The notes: generated by a model from the sequence alone, not told the origin. Shown: positions 50,952-59,992, counted from the stretch's first letter. The stretch is 64,000 nucleotides of DNA from Chlorohelix sp037138995 (GCF_037138995.1 NZ_JBAXHI010000002.1:124001-188000); one strand, 5' to 3'. Numbers and translations are program-made.

Positions 50952-52292
50952 ATGGAAGGATTTGAAGGCACAGGAGAATCTGAGCAAGCGTTAGGGGCAT
51001 TAAATTCAACTGTTGTCAATTACGATGACCCCGAATTCTGGGATCGTAAGAGTCTCCGAAGAGAATTGATTCGTCAGTTTGATGTTTGTCACGGCTGCCG
51101 CATGTGTGTCAACTACTGCCCTAGTTTTCCCACGCTCTTTAAATTTGTAGATAAATACGATGGGGACGCGCACCAACTGACCCGGCAAGAAACAGACCGC
51201 GTGGTGGATTTGTGCTTCAATTGCAAGCTATGCTTTGTAAAATGTCCCTACACCCCGCCTCATGAATTTATGATAGATTTGCCCAAACTGGTGCAGCGCG
51301 ACCGAGCGCAGCGGGCTAAAAAGAAGAAATTGACCCTAACCGAAAAAATATTGAGCAACCCTGAGTTATTGGGTAAGGTAAGCTCGTTGATTGCGCCTGT
51401 TGCCAATTTCGCCAACACTAACATGCTAGGGCGCATCGTGGTTGAAGCTACCGCTGGTATAGACCATCGTGCCATCCTACCAGCTTTCCAGCGCGAGACT
51501 TTTATGAAATGGTGGAATAAGCGGTTGGCTCAGAAGAAGGCATCCGCGCAAACCGCTACCAACGGTAAAGTCGCGCTGTTTCACACCTGTATGGTTAATT
51601 ACCAGTCGCCGCAAATAGGTAAAGATTTGGTGGCTGTGCTGGAAAAAAACAATGTTGAGATAGTAGTGCCGGAAGGGCAGCGTTGTTGTGGCATGCCGCA
51701 ACTTGATGCCGGAGACGTGGTAGAGGCACGCCAGATGATGCAGCATAATGTTAACCTACTGAATAAATACGTGAAGCAGGGCTACGATGTAATTGTGCCT
51801 GAGCCAACCTGTAGTATGATGCTCCGTAAGGAATACAAAGATCAGATACCGGGCGCGAAAACCGAAAATGTTGCGGCGCACACTTTTGACGCGCTGGAAT
51901 ACCTGTTCAAGATGAAACGCGCCGGTAAACTCAACACCGATTTCAAAAATGCGCCGGGCAAGTTGGTGTACCATATGCCCTGCCATCTCAAGTATCAGGC
52001 AATTGGAAAGCGTTCTTTTGACTTGCTCAAGAGCATTCCCGGTACAGATATTACCTTTATAGATAAAGGCTGTTGCGGGCATAGCGGAAGTTGGGGCATG
52101 CGAAAGGAAAATTATGATGCGGGTATGAAGGTTGGCAATGGGTTATTCGAAGAAGTGAAAAAACAAAAAGAGGCGCGGGTAGTGACCGATTGCCAGTTAG
52201 CCGGTTTGCAAATCCAGCAAGGAACCGGCAAACCAGCTTCGCATCCGATTGAAATCGTAGCGGAAGCCTATGGTCTGAAAGACAAGAAGTAA
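50952..52292 (+). CDS. GlpC/HdrD-like Fe-S oxidoreductase with two CCG domains
   Basis: A 446-residue protein. Two [4Fe-4S] ferredoxin-type sites at the N-terminus are CHGCRMCVNYCPSFP (about residues 48-62) and CFNCKLCFVKCPYTP (about 92-106). Two cysteine-rich CCG domains follow, with CCGMPQLDAGD near 237 and CCGHSGSWGMRK near 373, as in anaerobic glycerol-3-phosphate dehydrogenase subunit C and heterodisulfide reductase subunit D. No GlpA/B partner is present. Position between rubrerythrin and DUF3501 points instead to an electron-transfer role in peroxide reduction. A purine-rich AGGATGG site precedes the ATG. Confidence 0.9.
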   Translation: MEGFEGTGESEQALGALNSTVVNYDDPEFWDRKSLRRELIRQFDVCHGCRMCVNYCPSFPTLFKFVDKYDGDAHQLTRQETDRVVDLCFNCKLCFVKCPYTPPHEFMIDLPKLVQRDRAQRAKKKKLTLTEKILSNPELLGKVSSLIAPVANFANTNMLGRIVVEATAGIDHRAILPAFQRETFMKWWNKRLAQKKASAQTATNGKVALFHTCMVNYQSPQIGKDLVAVLEKNNVEIVVPEGQRCCGMPQLDAGDVVEARQMMQHNVNLLNKYVKQGYDVIVPEPTCSMMLRKEYKDQIPGAKTENVAAHTFDALEYLFKMKRAGKLNTDFKNAPGKLVYHMPCHLKYQAIGKRSFDLLKSIPGTDITFIDKGCCGHSGSWGMRKENYDAGMKVGNGLFEEVKKQKEARVVTDCQLAGLQIQQGTGKPASHPIEIVAEAYGLKDKK

Positions 52293-52351
52293 GGTCGGCG
52301 AGGGGCTAAAACGCTTACTTGAACCATAACCAGAGAGGATGTGCCAATTAT

Positions 52352-52933
52352 ATGAGGGTGCTGGAATTGGCGGATGTGAAAGATATTGCCGCCTACGAAA
52401 AGGTGCGCGATGAGTTCCGCCGCCGTATCATTGAGCTAAAGAAATTGCGCCGTATCGGTGTGGGCGATATTATCACTTTGGTCTTTGAAAACCGCGATAC
52501 TCTGCTATTTCAGGTTCAGGAGATGATGCGGGCTGAGCGAATCGTACACGACCCTCAGATACAGGATGAATTGGATACATATAACCCGTTACTGCCGGGT
52601 CCGTTAGAGTTGAGCGCAACAATGTTCATCGAAATTGATAACCAGCAAGAGTTGCGCCGTCGCCTTAGCACACTGTTAGGCATCGAGGAGCATTTTGCGT
52701 TGGTAATCGGTAAGAATCGAGTGCCGGCTCGTTTTGAGGAAGGGCGCAGTACCGCCGAGAGACTCAGTACGGTACATTACGTGCGGTTTCAGCTTACGGC
52801 TGCACAGGTGGCACAACTTAAAGACCCGTTGGTAGAAGTGGCGTTGGCGTTCGACCACCCGAACTATCGCGAACAGGCGGTACTTCCACTACCGATACGA
52901 CTTGAATTATCCAAAGACCCCGAAGATTATTAG
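52352..52933 (+). CDS. DUF3501 family protein
   Basis: A 193-residue cytoplasmic protein of the DUF3501 family. Typical stretches are AYEKVRDEFRRRIIELKKLR, FQVQEMMRAERIVHD, DELDTYNPLLPG and the late VALAFDHPNYREQAVLP. The ATG at 52352 with GAGAGGA upstream is preferred over a TTG 33 bases earlier, because the family begins with the short ELADVKDIAAYE stretch. No catalytic residues are known. The repeated linkage of this family with rubrerythrin and an HdrD-like Fe-S protein suggests a part in oxidative-stress defence. Confidence 0.88.
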   Translation: MRVLELADVKDIAAYEKVRDEFRRRIIELKKLRRIGVGDIITLVFENRDTLLFQVQEMMRAERIVHDPQIQDELDTYNPLLPGPLELSATMFIEIDNQQELRRRLSTLLGIEEHFALVIGKNRVPARFEEGRSTAERLSTVHYVRFQLTAAQVAQLKDPLVEVALAFDHPNYREQAVLPLPIRLELSKDPEDY

Positions 52934-53304
52934 TGTTACTTTCCGATTCAGGGCAAGGAGTATAACCAACTTCCTTGCCTGAAATGAACCTTCCAATAAC
53001 CTTTTGAACCAAAAAGTCAGGAGGTTTGTTCTAGTTTGCAGAAGGTGATATACTTTATTCTGTCAGGGAAAAATAAATATTTGTTTCAGAATAGCAAAAT
53101 TTGCCTTAGAACCTTTCCGGTGAATCCTTTCAGGCTTTGAACTAATCACTTCTAATTTTATGTAATCTGCATTTTTCAAGTTATGGATGGTTTACCAATT
53201 ATACAATCGGTTCTAGTAGTTATTTTGTAGTTAGCCTGTTCCCCCACATAGGGCAATAGAATTGCCGATTGATGATTTTAAAGTGCCTGATTGAGGTAAA
53301 CAAC
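52934..53304. other. Intergenic region with one hairpin
   Basis: About 370 bases. TCAGGGCAAGGA (52948-52959) and TCCTTGCCTGA (52972-52982) form a hairpin with one bulge just after the DUF3501 gene, likely a terminator without a clear U-run. The rest is AT-rich and featureless. Confidence 0.5.
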
Positions 53305-53562
53305 GTGAAATATTTAATCCGAGTATCAAGTGATTCGAAAAATTCAGAACCAATTCCGCGCTATTCGCTGGTAGCTTTCAAGTTTAAAGGCAGAACCATT
53401 CGAATTGGGATGGTTTGGAAATCCGATTCCGAGGATGGAAGTGTCAAAGTACAGGCATATGCAGGCTTAAACCCAACTTTGCTTGAAAAGTTAGGTTTTA
53501 ACGAAAACCAATTTTTGACTATCTCAAGTACCAACTACGAAAAAGTGAGAAAATTCGATTAG
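53305..53562 (+). CDS. Small hypothetical protein
   Basis: An 85-residue protein of unknown function. The GTG at 53305 has GAGGT 7 bases before it and is preferred over ATG/TTG starts 33-36 bases earlier, which have no ribosome site. The sequence is mixed alpha/beta with SLVAFKFKGRTIRIGMVWKS in the middle and no cysteines. Neighbours are unrelated in direction or spacing, so no role can be inferred. It may be real because the frame is preserved and has a plausible start signal. Confidence 0.45.
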   Translation: MKYLIRVSSDSKNSEPIPRYSLVAFKFKGRTIRIGMVWKSDSEDGSVKVQAYAGLNPTLLEKLGFNENQFLTISSTNYEKVRKFD

Positions 53563-53673
53563 TTTTCCGCGATACTTTTAAGGTCATCCGCCGCTCATTC
53601 GTAACCTTTCTGAGATTTGCGCGTTTAGTTTACTAGTTGAAAAACTATTAACTATGAAAGGCAAATTCAGACC

Positions 53674-55599
53674 ATGGCAAAAAGCAAGACTATTTATACG
53701 GTAATGCTGATGGCGGCGCTGTTTTCCCTCTTCTGGTGGGTATGTATTCCGGCTAATGCGGCGGAAACTCCAGTGGGTTGGCGGGATACAAGCACTAGCA
53801 TTCGCTATTCCAATGCGTTTTATTCCTCGGCGCGTTGCTTTGACGGCACAGCCCCCAATGTTTACCACTTTAGCGGGGTGTACTCTGATAACCCGGACTT
53901 CGGCACGGTAAGCGTAAATCTCGACACGGGCGCGTATGCCCACAGCGCCAACTATTTTATCCTCTGCAATCCCTATACTGGCTATTCTTACAGACTTGCG
54001 GATGAGGGAAGCGGGGTGGTTTACTCCCCAGCTTTTCCGAATGGGCGTACCATTTCCCATCAGGTAACGCATTATGCCACTGACGGCTCGTTTTATGTCT
54101 ATAGCTTGCAGATAAAATCGCAGTTGGTGAACGATAAACCCGTTTACACTAGCACTTTATTTGCCAGCAGCGACGGTGGTTTGAATTGGACGGAAGGCGC
54201 TCAGCAACTTGGCGGGGTTCTACGCAGCATTACCGTTGCACAAGCGGATGGACGCTCTCTCTACGGCATTTCACAGGTGAAAGATGCCGTTGCGCCCAAC
54301 AAGATGAAATACACTGTCTATTTTTCGGCTGATGCGGGTGTAACTTGGGAGAAACGCTCAGAACACGATGCCTCCGGGATTTATTTTGAGCCGGAAGTGT
54401 GGTTTCCGCCTTTGCTCGGTTTTCGCCCTCCAGTGGATTATCTGTCTATGATGATAAGCAACGGCGGCGCGGGGTCGAGCGGCGGTACCAGCAGTTACCT
54501 ATCAACCGACGGCGGGCGCACTTTCCAGCCGATAGGCAGCACCGGAATAGCCCGCAGTGTCTCAACTTTCTACAGCGCGGATGGCATCTTACGCCTCAGT
54601 TCTCCTTATAGTTCTGGCTATCTGGTTGGCGGCACGCTCGAACGTAGCAAGGATGGTGGCGTTACTTGGCAGACACTTTCGCTACCAGCAGAATTATCGG
54701 GCGATGGTAAGGGTCCTCCTCCCGGTCTGACGGTTCAGGCATTATCGGATGCGCCTTCTAGCTTCCTGATAGGCTTCACCAATCAGAGCGGTAATCTCTG
54801 GTATAGCGGCGACAGCGGTTCAAGTTGGCAGAAGTTGGGCGCAAATATGGCGGTGCTGGATGTAACTTCCTATGCCCCTTTCAAGTTGCTTGGTCAGCGC
54901 GATGGTAGGCTGTACACGCTGGATTTGCCGGCGCAGTCGAGTCGCAATATGACCAATCCCGCCCCCGTTACTCAGCCGAACACGGGCTATTATTTTGTGG
55001 AAACGCGCCACAACCTTTCACCCTTCTTCCGGCAATACTGGGAGGCGCACGGCGGAACGGCGCAATTCGGTTTCGCCAAAACCGAGCCTTTCCGCGAGGT
55101 GAACCCTAACGATGGCAAGATTTACACTGTGCAGTATTTCGAGCGAGCGCGTTTCGAGTATCACCCAGAGAATAAAGGCACACCCTACGAGGTGTTGCTA
55201 GGATTGTTGGGGGTACAGTTTACCGAGCAGCAACAGGCAAACGGGAACGGCGCGTTCAATCGCTTCGAGGATAAGCGCTATCCGGGCGCAACTTATTTTC
55301 CCGAAACGGGTCACAACCTCCGCAACAGCTTCAAGGCGTATTGGGAGGGGAACGGGGGACTCTCGCTATATGGCTATCCCATTAGTGAGGAGTTCATCGA
55401 GGTGAACCCGGACGATGGCAAAACCTACGTGGTGCAATATTTCGAGCGGAATAGGTTCGAGTGGCATCCTGAGAACATTTGGACGCGCTACGAGGTGCTG
55501 CTAGGCTTGCTCGGCAATCAGCTTTTAATTGAGCGTGGTTGGTTGGACTGGAACAGGCAGCCCATTCGGAGCGTAGCAAGCCCCGCCCCTATCAATTAA
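53674..55599 (+). CDS. Secreted BNR/propeller protein with two C-terminal LGFP-like repeats
   Basis: A 641-residue secreted protein. A signal peptide ends near residue 30 (LFWWVCIPANA). Residues of about 150-410 contain Asp-box-type motifs (SSDGGLNWTEG, SADAGVTWEK, SKDGGVTWQT, SGDSGSSWQKL), as in sialidase-like beta propellers. Two repeats of about 100 residues follow near 438 and 539 (ETRHNLSPFFRQYWEAHGG and ETGHNLRNSFKAYWEGNGG, each ending in YEVLLGLLG), which resemble LGFP-type surface repeats that bind the cell wall or glycans. It is probably a surface adhesin or glycan-binding protein. No sialidase active-site set is obvious. A strong terminator follows. Confidence 0.82.
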   Translation: MAKSKTIYTVMLMAALFSLFWWVCIPANAAETPVGWRDTSTSIRYSNAFYSSARCFDGTAPNVYHFSGVYSDNPDFGTVSVNLDTGAYAHSANYFILCNPYTGYSYRLADEGSGVVYSPAFPNGRTISHQVTHYATDGSFYVYSLQIKSQLVNDKPVYTSTLFASSDGGLNWTEGAQQLGGVLRSITVAQADGRSLYGISQVKDAVAPNKMKYTVYFSADAGVTWEKRSEHDASGIYFEPEVWFPPLLGFRPPVDYLSMMISNGGAGSSGGTSSYLSTDGGRTFQPIGSTGIARSVSTFYSADGILRLSSPYSSGYLVGGTLERSKDGGVTWQTLSLPAELSGDGKGPPPGLTVQALSDAPSSFLIGFTNQSGNLWYSGDSGSSWQKLGANMAVLDVTSYAPFKLLGQRDGRLYTLDLPAQSSRNMTNPAPVTQPNTGYYFVETRHNLSPFFRQYWEAHGGTAQFGFAKTEPFREVNPNDGKIYTVQYFERARFEYHPENKGTPYEVLLGLLGVQFTEQQQANGNGAFNRFEDKRYPGATYFPETGHNLRNSFKAYWEGNGGLSLYGYPISEEFIEVNPDDGKTYVVQYFERNRFEWHPENIWTRYEVLLGLLGNQLLIERGWLDWNRQPIRSVASPAPIN

Positions 55600-55631
55600 A
55601 ACTATTGTTGGCAACGGCTACTTTGCAAATA

Positions 55632-55678
55632 TGCCCCGGTTAAATGGTTGCGAAAACCACGCGCCGGGGCATTTTTTT
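55632..55678 (+). terminator. Terminator after the propeller gene
   Basis: TGCCCCGG (55632-55639) pairs with CCGGGGCA (55664-55671), followed by seven T residues. It lies 32 bases after the stop codon. Confidence 0.9.
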
Positions 55679-55681
55679 AAC

Positions 55682-57043
55682 CTATGCGATTACCGGCAAG
55701 TGGGACAGAGCTTCCTGCACTTGCTCGCTTGAGTATTCGATGTCAACCAAATCACCCTTTAGGTATCTATCGTAAGAGCCTAAATCGAAGTGACCATGAC
55801 CGCTCAGGTTGAACAGGATAGTTTTGGAAACGCCTTCCTCGCGGCAACGAATCGCCTCATCAATCGCTGCTTTGATGGCGTGAGTCGGTTCGGGACCCGG
55901 CAGGATGCCCTGAGTCCGGGCGAAGGTGACACCTGCTTCAAAGGTGGCGTTCTGGTGGTAGGCTCTGGCTTCGATTGCGCCCAACTCCATCAGGTGGCTG
56001 ACCAACGGAGCCATGCCGTGATAGCGCAACCCTCCGGCGTGGATGCCTTCCGGTACGAAATCGTGACCGAGCGTGTGCATCTTGACCAGCGGGGTTAGCT
56101 GCCCGGTGTCTCCAAAGTCGTAGGTGTAAACCCCTTTGGTGAGAGAGGGGCATGCGGCAGGCTCAACCGCGATGATGCGGATATTCTTACCTGCGAATTT
56201 GTCTTTGATGAAGGGGAAGGTTATACCAGCGAAATTGCTACCGCCTCCGGTGCAACCGATGATGATGTCGGGATACTCGCCCACTTTTTCCAATTGCAGC
56301 TTGGCTTCCTGTCCGATGATGGTTTGGTGCATCAAGACGTGGTTTAGCACACTGCCGAGGGAATAACGGGTGTCGTCCCGTTGCGCCGCGATTTCTACCG
56401 CTTCGCTGATTGCCATGCCAAGGCTGCCCGGAGAGTCGGGCGAGGTTTCCAAGATTTTGCGCCCGGAAGCGGTGGTATTGGAAGGGCTGGCGATTACTTT
56501 CGCGCCGTAGGTTTCCATTAGAGCGCGGCGGTAGGGCTTCTGCTGGTAGCTTACCTTCACCATATAAACGGTGCATTCAATCCCGAACATTTCACAGGAC
56601 ATCGAGAGCGCCGTACCCCATTGCCCAGCGCCTGTTTCGGTAGTGATGTGCTTTACCCCTTCTTTCATGTTGTAGTAAGCTTGGGGAACGCTGGTATTGG
56701 ATTTGTGGCTACCGGAAGGGCTGACCCCTTCATACTTGAAATAGATTTTCGCAGGGGTATCCAGCAATTTTTCTAGGCGATGGGCGCGATATAGCGGGCT
56801 TGGTCGCCACAGCTTGTAAATTTCCTGCACCTCTTCCGGGATGTCAATATAACGCTCGGTACTAACTTCTTGCTTGATTAATTCCATCGGAAAAAGCGGG
56901 GCGAGGTCTGCCGGACCGATTGGTTGGTGCGTGCCAGGGTGCAAGGGCGGCGGCAACGGTACGGGCAAATCTGCTTGGATGTTGTACCAAGCGGTAGGCA
57001 TTTCCTTTTCATCCAATTCGATTTTGGTGGGATGAGCTACCAT
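55682..57043 (-). CDS. Tryptophan synthase beta chain, type 2 (TrpB2)
   Basis: A 453-residue PLP enzyme. The PLP lysine is in SGSHKSNTSVPQAYYNM near residue 113, and TETGAGQWGTALSMSC and CTGGGSNFAGITFPF follow as in TrpB-like proteins. The N-terminal extension of about 80 residues (WYNIQADLPVPLPPPLHPGT) and the overall length identify the TrpB2 group rather than TrpB1. TrpB2 condenses indole with serine or recycles indole and need not bind TrpA. No other trp gene is adjacent. GGAGG precedes the ATG. Confidence 0.93.
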   Translation of the reverse strand: MVAHPTKIELDEKEMPTAWYNIQADLPVPLPPPLHPGTHQPIGPADLAPLFPMELIKQEVSTERYIDIPEEVQEIYKLWRPSPLYRAHRLEKLLDTPAKIYFKYEGVSPSGSHKSNTSVPQAYYNMKEGVKHITTETGAGQWGTALSMSCEMFGIECTVYMVKVSYQQKPYRRALMETYGAKVIASPSNTTASGRKILETSPDSPGSLGMAISEAVEIAAQRDDTRYSLGSVLNHVLMHQTIIGQEAKLQLEKVGEYPDIIIGCTGGGSNFAGITFPFIKDKFAGKNIRIIAVEPAACPSLTKGVYTYDFGDTGQLTPLVKMHTLGHDFVPEGIHAGGLRYHGMAPLVSHLMELGAIEARAYHQNATFEAGVTFARTQGILPGPEPTHAIKAAIDEAIRCREEGVSKTILFNLSGHGHFDLGSYDRYLKGDLVDIEYSSEQVQEALSHLPVIA

Positions 57044-57299
57044 AAGGGTTCCTCCTGAGCGAAATCACTTTGCATTAGCCACATTAAGCGGTAGTTTGGG
57101 GCAGAGCTTTTATTTCCATTTTAACCTGAAAACCGAAATTGCTGTTTTGCCTGACCAAATCAGGTGAGGTTTGTTTGATTATCTTAAACTTTAGGTTAGC
57201 TGATGTCAAGGTGAGCGTGGGGGTCTGCTTTTCAAATGACCTTGAAATGTGTAAAATGTAGGGGACTGCTATACTTCAAGTTTAGATAAAGTTGAGAAT

Positions 57300-58730
57300 A
57301 TGCCTGCTATGCCTGCACCTGCCACACTGAAAGTTTTTCTGTGCTACTCGTCCGGGGATAAGACGGTGGTGCGCGAACTGTATCACCGCCTCAAAGCCGA
57401 AAGCGCGTGGCTTGAGCCGTGGTTGGACGAAGAAGAACTGCTGCCCGGACAGACTTGGCGCGATGAAATTGAGAAGGCGGTGGAGCAGAGCCATATAATT
57501 TTGGTGTGCCTTTCGCCCGTTTCGATTGACAAAGAGGGTTATGTGCAGCGCGAAATTAAGGTGGCGCTGACCTATGCGGACTACATGCCCGAAAGCCGGA
57601 TATTTATTATTCCCCTCAAATTGATCGAGTGCGAGATACCTCGCCGACTGCGGGAATGGCAGTGGGTGAATTACTATGATGAGCGTGGGCATGAGCGGCT
57701 GATGAAATCGTTGCAATTACGCGCCGCGCAAGTGGGCGTTTCGGTAAATAATCCCACGCCCCTTGATGCTACCCCTATTCAAAAGCTGCCCACCCCACCG
57801 CCCGTAATAAAGGCGGCAGAGCTAAAACCTGCCACGCCCGAAAGCGAGCGGGAAATGATGCTGCGCGAAATTGCCGACCTCAGTATAAGCCACACCCGCC
57901 GTCTGCAAATCGGGGACAGGTTGAGCGAAATCGGCGACACCCGGCGCGGGGTGAGTGTGCGCGAGGATGGGCTTCCCGATATAGCGTGGCTGCCGGTATA
58001 TCCGGGCGGTACGCTGGCAATCAAAGAGCAGATCTTTGAGGTTGCGCCCTTCTACATCGCCCAATACCAAGTAACCTTTGCCCAGTATGAGGCTTTCGTG
58101 AAAGCGGCGGACGGCTACCAGAACGCGGAGTGGTGGCAGGGCTTCCCGAAAGAGTACCAACAACCGCAAAAGCTAAACGAGCAATATCATAAGGGTTTGA
58201 ACATGCCCCGCGATAAAGTATCGTGGTATCAGAGCGTGGCGTTCGGGCGTTGGCTGAACAAGCGCATGCGGGGTGGGCAGTTGCCCAATCCGAGCGGGAG
58301 CGGCAACCCTTTAATAGTAGGTAATAACGCGCAGGTGCGGTTGCCAACGGAATGGGAATGGCAATGGGCGGCGCAAGGGGGCAGCCAGCAGCGGGCATAT
58401 CCGTGGGGCGCGTGGCAAGAGGGCTACGCCAACACCGGTGCAGTGGGATTGCAACGAACAACGGCAGTGGGCATGTATCCGCAGGGGTTGGCGGTATGTG
58501 GCGCAATGGATATGAGCGGCAACGTATGGGAGTGGTGCTTGAACAAGTACGAAGAACCTGAGAAAGCGGCAGTGGACAAGAGCGGGGACACGCGGGTGGT
58601 GCGGGGCGGGTCTTACGGCTACGATCGAGCTCTTGCGTCCTGTGCGTACCGCTTCAACGTCGTCCCTTACTACGATAACCTCAAGCTCGGTTTTCGGGTG
58701 GTGGTGTGTTCCGCTATAGCGCCACTCTGA
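57300..58730 (+). CDS. TIR domain fused to FGE-sulfatase (C-type-lectin-fold) domain
   Basis: A 476-residue protein. Residues of about 9-145 form a TIR domain (VFLCYSSGDKTVVRELYHRL, WLDEEELLPGQTW, ILVCLSP, then YVQREIKVAL with the candidate catalytic Glu85), a fold that in bacteria often cleaves NAD+ in defence. Residues of about 160-230 are a linker. Residues of about 235-475 form an FGE/SUMF1-type domain (YIAQYQVTFAQYEAFV, RLPTEWEWQWAAQGG, DMSGNVWEWCLNKY, VRGGS ... GFRVV). The last 35 codons look like a diversified variable repeat of a DGR target. The start is an ATG with no strong ribosome site. It stands alone and may be an immune or signalling receptor; function is inferred. Confidence 0.85.
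   Translation: MPAMPAPATLKVFLCYSSGDKTVVRELYHRLKAESAWLEPWLDEEELLPGQTWRDEIEKAVEQSHIILVCLSPVSIDKEGYVQREIKVALTYADYMPESRIFIIPLKLIECEIPRRLREWQWVNYYDERGHERLMKSLQLRAAQVGVSVNNPTPLDATPIQKLPTPPPVIKAAELKPATPESEREMMLREIADLSISHTRRLQIGDRLSEIGDTRRGVSVREDGLPDIAWLPVYPGGTLAIKEQIFEVAPFYIAQYQVTFAQYEAFVKAADGYQNAEWWQGFPKEYQQPQKLNEQYHKGLNMPRDKVSWYQSVAFGRWLNKRMRGGQLPNPSGSGNPLIVGNNAQVRLPTEWEWQWAAQGGSQQRAYPWGAWQEGYANTGAVGLQRTTAVGMYPQGLAVCGAMDMSGNVWEWCLNKYEEPEKAAVDKSGDTRVVRGGSYGYDRALASCAYRFNVVPYYDNLKLGFRVVVCSAIAPL
58600..58712 (+). repeat. Candidate DGR variable repeat at the 3' end of the TIR-FGE gene
   Basis: Of the 25 codons between the GGS and GFRVV landmarks, 21 end in C or T, against 8 of 25 in the stretch just before. 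This NNY pattern is what adenine-directed mutagenesis of AAY codons leaves behind. The codons line up without gaps with the GGSxNNN...NRNNN...IGFRVV layout of known FGE-type DGR targets. No reverse transcriptase or template repeat is in the window. Confidence 0.5.
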
Positions 58731-58765
58731 ACTCTGAATCCTCTGAACTCTGAGCCTCTGGCGCT
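58718..58765 (+). repeat. Hairpin enclosing a 13-bp direct repeat after the variable region
   Basis: AGCGCCA (58718-58724) and TGGCGCT (58759-58765) can pair; between them CTCTGAACTCTGA occurs twice (58725-58737 and 58741-58753), three bases apart. DGR variable repeats are often followed by a hairpin that aids retrohoming; it could instead be a plain terminator. Confidence 0.55.
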
Positions 58766-59048
58766 CTTTCCTCTAAACTAACCCAAAGAGCTAGGGATAG
58801 GGTAAGGTCAAAGGGGTAAGGGTAAAGAGAATTCCGTACGCGCGTAGCGCCGCCCGAAAATCGCGACCCGGAGGTCGCTCGTACAGGGGGTTTGGGTTCT
58901 GTAGGAGGCTGCTCTGTCCGCCGATTTTATCGAAAGCAATAGCTCTCTCCCACAAGATGCGCCCGCGTTTGATGGTAAATTCTGGTGGATTTATCTCAAC
59001 CCTCGTTTTACGGATTTAATTAAGCCCCTTGCCTGAAAAACAGAACGT
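58731..59048. other. Intergenic region between convergent genes
   Basis: About 320 bases. The first part holds the direct repeats and hairpin arm listed above. A GC-rich hairpin GCGACC/GGTCGC lies near 58862-58877. No gene or DGR template repeat is seen here. Confidence 0.5.
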
Positions 59049-59741
59049 TCAGGCGGTTACTCCGGCTTCTTGCACCTTTTCGTGGGCTTTTTTCCTCAGA
59101 AAATCCTCTCTTTGGTGTTCGTAAGATTCGTTAGGAATAGTGATTATCTTGCCAAAGCGGGAGGCTTCTACAAAAACCCGCGAGACTCGCTCAACCGTTT
59201 CGCAGACTATCATTGCTTCGCGCAAGTTCGCCCCGATTGCCACCATGCCGTGATTAGCCAGAATTGCCGCTTGCCTATCGTCCAACGCTTCTACAAAATT
59301 CAACGCCAGTTCTTGCGTACCGGGAAAGCCGTATTTAGCCACTTTTACGCCTCCGCCGATAACCATCGTTAGTTCGTCCATAATCACGGGCAAATCGGTA
59401 CGGGTAACTGCCAAGACGCTGGCATAGGTGCTGTGGTTGTGTACCACTGCCTTGCAATCGGGACGGCTGAAATAGGCGGCTAGATGTAGCGGTAATTCGC
59501 TGGAGGGACCGGGGTTGCCGCTGAAAACCTTGCCCTGCCAATCCACAAAGCATAATTCTTGAGGAGAAAGAGCGCCGTAATTCTTCCCGGAGGGGGTGAT
59601 GAGCAAGCCTTCTCCACCGGAGAGCCTCGCGCTGACATTTCCGGCTGTGCCATGCGCCAGCCCTGTTCTGAACATGTACCGCGCCGTACTTACCACTTCT
59701 TCAGCCAGTCCGAGATATTTATCCAGATAGTTAAAAAGCAT
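59049..59741 (-). CDS. Class II aldolase/adducin-family protein
   Basis: A 230-residue zinc-dependent aldolase of the fuculose-phosphate/ribulose-phosphate epimerase group. It has GTAGNVSARL near residue 30, a catalytic glutamate in GPSSELPLH near 74, zinc histidines in VVHNHSTYA near 92-94, and a third in ANHGMVAIG near 154. The ATG at 59741 has AAGGAG 7 bases before it and was preferred over a start ten codons upstream. Members cleave or decarboxylate sugar phosphates; the substrate cannot be told. The gene stands alone. Confidence 0.9.
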   Translation of the reverse strand: MLFNYLDKYLGLAEEVVSTARYMFRTGLAHGTAGNVSARLSGGEGLLITPSGKNYGALSPQELCFVDWQGKVFSGNPGPSSELPLHLAAYFSRPDCKAVVHNHSTYASVLAVTRTDLPVIMDELTMVIGGGVKVAKYGFPGTQELALNFVEALDDRQAAILANHGMVAIGANLREAMIVCETVERVSRVFVEASRFGKIITIPNESYEHQREDFLRKKAHEKVQEAGVTA

Positions 59742-59992
59742 TGGCTGCTCCTTTTGATAAGAAGTTCTCAAATCTATAGAAAGAATAGTACAGAGTCGCT
59801 ACTATTTCAATGAGTTAGGCTACAAACAAGGCTAATTAATATGAAAGATAGGTATAGAAGAACCGTTAGGCATTAATACTAATCTTTCCGATTAGGGGGT
59901 GGGGTTCTTTCCCTCATCCCGCTATAATAATTATAGAACGTTTTTAAGCTTGAGTATTTTACAGGAATATTAGGATAAAAAGGGGTTTGTAT

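Noticed and set aside
50952..52292. Anaerobic glycerol-3-phosphate dehydrogenase subunit C
   Set aside because: Domain order fits GlpC, but GlpA and GlpB are absent and the gene is tied to rubrerythrin and DUF3501.
58731..59048. DGR template repeat next to the variable repeat
   Set aside because: No adenine-rich copy of the variable region was found here, nor a reverse transcriptase gene anywhere in the window.
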